From an uncultured Rhizobium sp. (GTDB lineage Bacteria > Pseudomonadota > Alphaproteobacteria > Rhizobiales > Rhizobiaceae), in NCBI GenBank assembly GCA_945952045.1, contig CAMFHE010000032.1, positions 1 to 59,803 of the forward strand: a stretch of DNA of 59,803 nucleotides, written 5' to 3'. Below the pieces are notes generated by a model. The model ran no database searches. It saw nothing but the letters and a program-made list of their open reading frames with translations, and had not been told where the DNA came from. Each line of letters begins with the position of its first letter. Position 1 is the first letter of the stretch. Position numbers and translations under genes: made by a program. Of this stretch, positions 56,939-59,803 are shown one piece after another.

Positions 56939-57385
56939 TCAGTCATTCGCTTCCGGCGGCAGGAAATCGACGTCGTGCTCGGCAGAGAGCCGGACGATCT
57001 CGGCGATATCGCTCTTGTCGTGAAGCTGCTTGAACAGGTCTTCCAGCTTGCCGGCCGGCGAAACCCAGAACAGGGCGCGGCAGGGGGTCTCGGATTTGTT
57101 GAAATAGCCATGCGGAATGCCGCGCGGCATGCGCACGAGATCGCCGGCCTTGGCCTTGAACCATTTGCCGTCGAGCTTCAGGTCCAGTTCGCCCTCCTGC
57201 ACCAGGATGAATTCGTCCTGGGTCGGGTGGATATGCACCGGCACGAACTGGCCGGGCGCGCTGTTGGTCTCGAAGGCGAAGGTGTCTTCGCTGACCGCCT
57301 TCGGAAAATAGACCTGGCCGAGAATATTCCATTGCGTGCCGTTATAGCCGGCGCCGTTTTCGGTAATGCCTTTTTCCAATGCCAT
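56939..57385 (-). CDS. Cupin-domain protein
   Basis: This 148-residue single-domain cupin has HIHPTQDEFILVQEGELDL (two His and Glu of the metal site) and the second motif with GDLVRMPRGIPHGYFN. The start at ATG 57385 follows GGGAGG. The function is unknown; in this aromatic-CoA cluster it may act as a small dioxygenase, isomerase or sensor. Confidence 0.82.
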   Translation of the reverse strand: MALEKGITENGAGYNGTQWNILGQVYFPKAVSEDTFAFETNSAPGQFVPVHIHPTQDEFILVQEGELDLKLDGKWFKAKAGDLVRMPRGIPHGYFNKSETPCRALFWVSPAGKLEDLFKQLHDKSDIAEIVRLSAEHDVDFLPPEAND

Positions 57386-57428
57386 GCTCGCCTCCCGGTT
57401 TGAATGTTCCTGATGACTCACTGACGGT

Positions 57429-58217
57429 TCAGCCCGCCATGACTTCCCCGCCGGCCACGGCAATCGCCTGGCCGGTGATCGATGCCGCACCGGGCGAAGC
57501 GAGCCAGAGGACGGTCGAAGCGACCTCCTGCGGCTGGATCAGACGCCCCTGCGGATTGGATTTGGTGAATTCGGCCAATGCGGCTTCACGCGTGCGGCCG
57601 GTCTTTTCCGCAATCGCGGCAATCGAGCGCTCGATGATCGGCGTATCGGTGAAGCCGGGGCAGACGGCGTTGACGGTCACGCCCTTCTTCGCCAGTTCCA
57701 GCGCCAGTGCCCGTGTCAGCCCGACGACGCCATGCTTGGCGGCGCAATAGGCCGAGACATAGGCATAACCGGTCAGCCCCGCCGTCGAGGCGATGTTGAT
57801 AATGCGCGCGCCTTCGCCATGCGCCTTGAGATCGGGCAGGACGGCTTGAGTCACGTGAAACACGCCGGTCAGATCCGTGCCGATCACGTGGCCCCACATG
57901 TCGAGGCTGGTCTTTTCGAAAGGCGCGCTCGGCGCTTCGCCGGCATTGTTGATGAGGATCGACACCGGGCCGAAGCCGGCGCGGGCGGCATCGAGGCCGC
58001 GCGCAATGGCGGCGGGGTCGGTGACGTCAAAACCATCGGCGACGAAGGCATTTTCGCCCAGTTCCGCCGCCAGCGCCTCCAGCGGCGCGCGCCGCCGGCC
58101 GGCGAGCGTCACCCGCGCACCCTCCGCCGCAAGCGCCCGGGCGATGGCCGTGCCGATGCCGGAGCCTGCGCCGGTCACCAGCGCATGTCGTCCGTCGAGT
58201 GTGCCGCTGCCGCTCAT
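57429..58217 (-). CDS. Short-chain dehydrogenase (SDR), 3-hydroxyacyl-CoA type
   Basis: This 262-residue classical SDR has TGAGSGIG (residues 15-22), NNAGEAP, Ser in NIASTAG, and YCAAK (Tyr-x3-Lys). It resembles 3-hydroxybutyrate or 2-hydroxycyclohexanecarboxyl-CoA dehydrogenases. It starts 9 bp after the monooxygenase/reductase stop, which points to reduction or oxidation of the alicyclic product. Confidence 0.85.
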   Translation of the reverse strand: MSGSGTLDGRHALVTGAGSGIGTAIARALAAEGARVTLAGRRRAPLEALAAELGENAFVADGFDVTDPAAIARGLDAARAGFGPVSILINNAGEAPSAPFEKTSLDMWGHVIGTDLTGVFHVTQAVLPDLKAHGEGARIINIASTAGLTGYAYVSAYCAAKHGVVGLTRALALELAKKGVTVNAVCPGFTDTPIIERSIAAIAEKTGRTREAALAEFTKSNPQGRLIQPQEVASTVLWLASPGAASITGQAIAVAGGEVMAG

Positions 58218-58226
58218 CGCTTTGCC

Positions 58227-59803
58227 TTACTTCGCCGGTGTTGCCGTCGCCGCGCGGGCGAGGTTGGCTTCGAACTGATACTTGGCCGATTGATACTGTT
58301 TCGGCCAGGCGATGTTGGTCAGGCCGATCTTCGCCGCCTCATGCAGGATCCAGGAGGGATCGGCCAGATGCGGGCGGGCGATGGCGCAGAGATCGGCACG
58401 GCCGGCGGAGATGATCGAATTGGCGTGGTCGGCCTCGGAGATGGCCCCGACCGCGATGGTGGGAATGCCGATTTCGTTGCGGATCTTGTCGGAGAACGGC
58501 GTCTGGAACAAGCGGCCGTAAACTGGTTTTTCCTCCTTCGACACCTGCCCCGAGGAGCAGTCGATCAGATCAGCCCCGGCCTCCTTGAACATCGTTGCGA
58601 AGATCGCCGCATCCTCTGGCGTATTGCCCGCCCCCTCCACCCAGTCATGGCAGGAAAGACGCACGGAGATCGGCTTGTCCGCAGGCCAGACGGCGCGGAC
58701 AGCCTTGAAGACTTCCAGCGGGAAGCGGGCGCGGTTTTCGTGGCTGCCGCCGTATTCGTCGCTGCGCTGGTTGGTCAGCGGCGACAGGAAGCTGGAGAGC
58801 AGGTAGCCATGGGCGCAATGCAGTTCCAGCCAGTCGGCGCCGGTGGTGGCGGCAAGCTCGGCAGTGCGGACGTGATCGGCCAGAACCCGATCCATGTCGG
58901 CCCGGTCCATCGCCTTCGGCACCTGGCTGTTTTTCAAATAGGGGATGGCGGAAGCCGAGATGAGCGGCCAGTCGCCCTCTTCCAGCGGCTGGTCGATGCC
59001 GTCCCAGGCAAGCTTCGTTGCACCCTTTCGGCCCGCATGGCCGATCTGGATGCCGACCTTGGCATGGCTGTTGCCATGCACGAAATCGACGACGCGCCGC
59101 CAGCCGGCCGCCTGCTCGTCGTTCCAGAGCCCGAGGCAGCCGGGGGTAATGCGTGCATCCGGCGAAACGCAGGTCATTTCGGCAAAGACGAGGCCGGCGC
59201 CGCCCATGGCGCGGGCGCCCAGATGCACCATATGGAAATCGCCGATCAGCCCGTCCGTCGCCGAATACATCGCCATCGGCGAGACGACGATGCGGTTGGC
59301 GAGCGTGACGCCGCGCGCCGTGAACGGCGTGAACATCGGCGGCAGCGGCCGGCCGTCGCCAGTCTTGAGGCCGGCATGTTCTGCAAACCAGCGTTCGAAC
59401 CCTTCGAGCCAGGTCTTGTCGCGCAGGCGCAGGTTTTCATGGCTGATGCGCTGCGAGCGCGTCAGCATCGAATACATGAACTGTTCCGGCTCCAGCGTAT
59501 CGGCATAACGTTCGCCGACGACCTCGAACCATTCCATGGCGTTGCGCGCCGCATTCTGGATGCGGGCGACGTCGACGCGGCGGATATCCTCATAGGTTTC
59601 GAGCACGGCCGGGATCTTGTCCTTGCTATGCCCATGCACCTCAAACTGCCGCGTCAGCTCGATGGCGTCGTCGATGGCGAGCTTGGTGCCGGAGCCGATG
59701 GCGAAATGGGCGGTATGGGCGGCGTCGCCCATCAGCACCACATGCGCATTGCCGTTGAAATGGCTCCACTTGCCGCAGATCAGCCGGTTGAAGTTCAGCC
59801 AGG
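58227..59803 (-). CDS. Hybrid flavoprotein monooxygenase/OYE reductase (2-aminobenzoyl-CoA or salicylyl-CoA type), 5' end outside
   Basis: About 524 C-terminal residues are visible and the frame is open to the window edge. The first part ends a class A monooxygenase ([18 protein letters not shown], the flavin GD motif). From about residue 152 an Old Yellow Enzyme domain follows ([61 protein letters not shown] in parts). This fusion is the hallmark of 2-aminobenzoyl-CoA monooxygenase/reductase and salicylyl-CoA 5-hydroxylase. The substrate cannot be settled without the ligase gene. Confidence 0.85.
   Translation of the reverse strand, partial: WLNFNRLICGKWSHFNGNAHVVLMGDAAHTAHFAIGSGTKLAIDDAIELTRQFEVHGHSKDKIPAVLETYEDIRRVDVARIQNAARNAMEWFEVVGERYADTLEPEQFMYSMLTRSQRISHENLRLRDKTWLEGFERWFAEHAGLKTGDGRPLPPMFTPFTARGVTLANRIVVSPMAMYSATDGLIGDFHMVHLGARAMGGAGLVFAEMTCVSPDARITPGCLGLWNDEQAAGWRRVVDFVHGNSHAKVGIQIGHAGRKGATKLAWDGIDQPLEEGDWPLISASAIPYLKNSQVPKAMDRADMDRVLADHVRTAELAATTGADWLELHCAHGYLLSSFLSPLTNQRSDEYGGSHENRARFPLEVFKAVRAVWPADKPISVRLSCHDWVEGAGNTPEDAAIFATMFKEAGADLIDCSSGQVSKEEKPVYGRLFQTPFSDKIRNEIGIPTIAVGAISEADHANSIISAGRADLCAIARPHLADPSWILHEAAKIGLTNIAWPKQYQSAKYQFEANLARAATATPAK

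Overview
The window is high-G+C alphaproteobacterial DNA, most likely Hyphomicrobiales and probably Rhizobiaceae. The reasons are an alphaproteobacterial conjugative-element backbone (DUF2285, DUF6499, DUF736, DUF2840 and DUF2274 families with a Trb pilus system), a vitamin B6 catabolic cluster that closely matches the one known from Mesorhizobium loti, and a RIME-like palindromic repeat. No rRNA, tRNA or CRISPR array was seen.

Positions 1-24134 carry most of an integrative and conjugative element (ICE) or conjugative plasmid backbone. The left edge has the tip of an IS21-like element that cuts off an MFS transporter gene, then a LysR regulator, a small XRE repressor, DUF2285-type regulators (one frameshifted), an AlpA-like HTH protein, repA-parA-RHH partition genes, DUF2840, traF, DUF736, a lytic transglycosylase, a predicted oriT, a MOBP-type relaxase, traG, an RHH protein, then trbBCDEJKLFGI and DUF2274, ending at a convergent LysR gene. 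An antisense CoiA-like nuclease gene sits as cargo between traG/RHH and trbB. Iteron-like repeats, DnaA-box-like sites and an AT-rich tandem repeat inside repA look like an embedded replication origin. No integrase or att site is visible, so the ends of the element are not defined here.

Positions 24194-25539 are an IS3-family (IS407-like) insertion sequence with a duplicated 77-bp right end. It truncates a small membrane-protein gene at the end of a minus-strand operon of unknown function (25532-28666: DUF2867-like, hypothetical, acetoacetate-decarboxylase-like, TetR, membrane protein). A strong bidirectional terminator at 28971-29006 separates this from the next region.

Positions 29214-49684 hold an apparently complete vitamin B6 degradation pathway I. 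Pyridoxine 4-oxidase and a GntR repressor are transcribed leftwards. Rightwards lie 2-(acetamidomethylene)succinate hydrolase, MHPC oxygenase, the pyridine-dicarboxylate decarboxylase, 4-pyridoxate dehydrogenase, FHMPC dehydrogenase, a TRAP transporter, a BMP-type ABC transporter, 4-pyridoxolactonase, pyridoxamine-pyruvate transaminase and pyridoxal 4-dehydrogenase. Together they would take pyridoxine and pyridoxamine through pyridoxal and 4-pyridoxate to succinate semialdehyde, acetate, ammonia and CO2. Two DUF1185 proteins and a YbhB/PEBP protein in the cluster have no assigned role. The two transporters are candidate vitamin B6 importers.

Positions 49910-59803 are minus-strand genes: an EEP-family hydrolase paired with a cardiolipin synthase, then a cluster that looks like aerobic CoA-dependent anthranilate (2-aminobenzoate) or salicylate degradation. 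It contains a hybrid monooxygenase/OYE reductase (cut by the window end), SDR, cupin, enoyl-CoA hydratase, acyl-CoA dehydrogenase, RidA-type deaminase and a FadB-like bifunctional protein.
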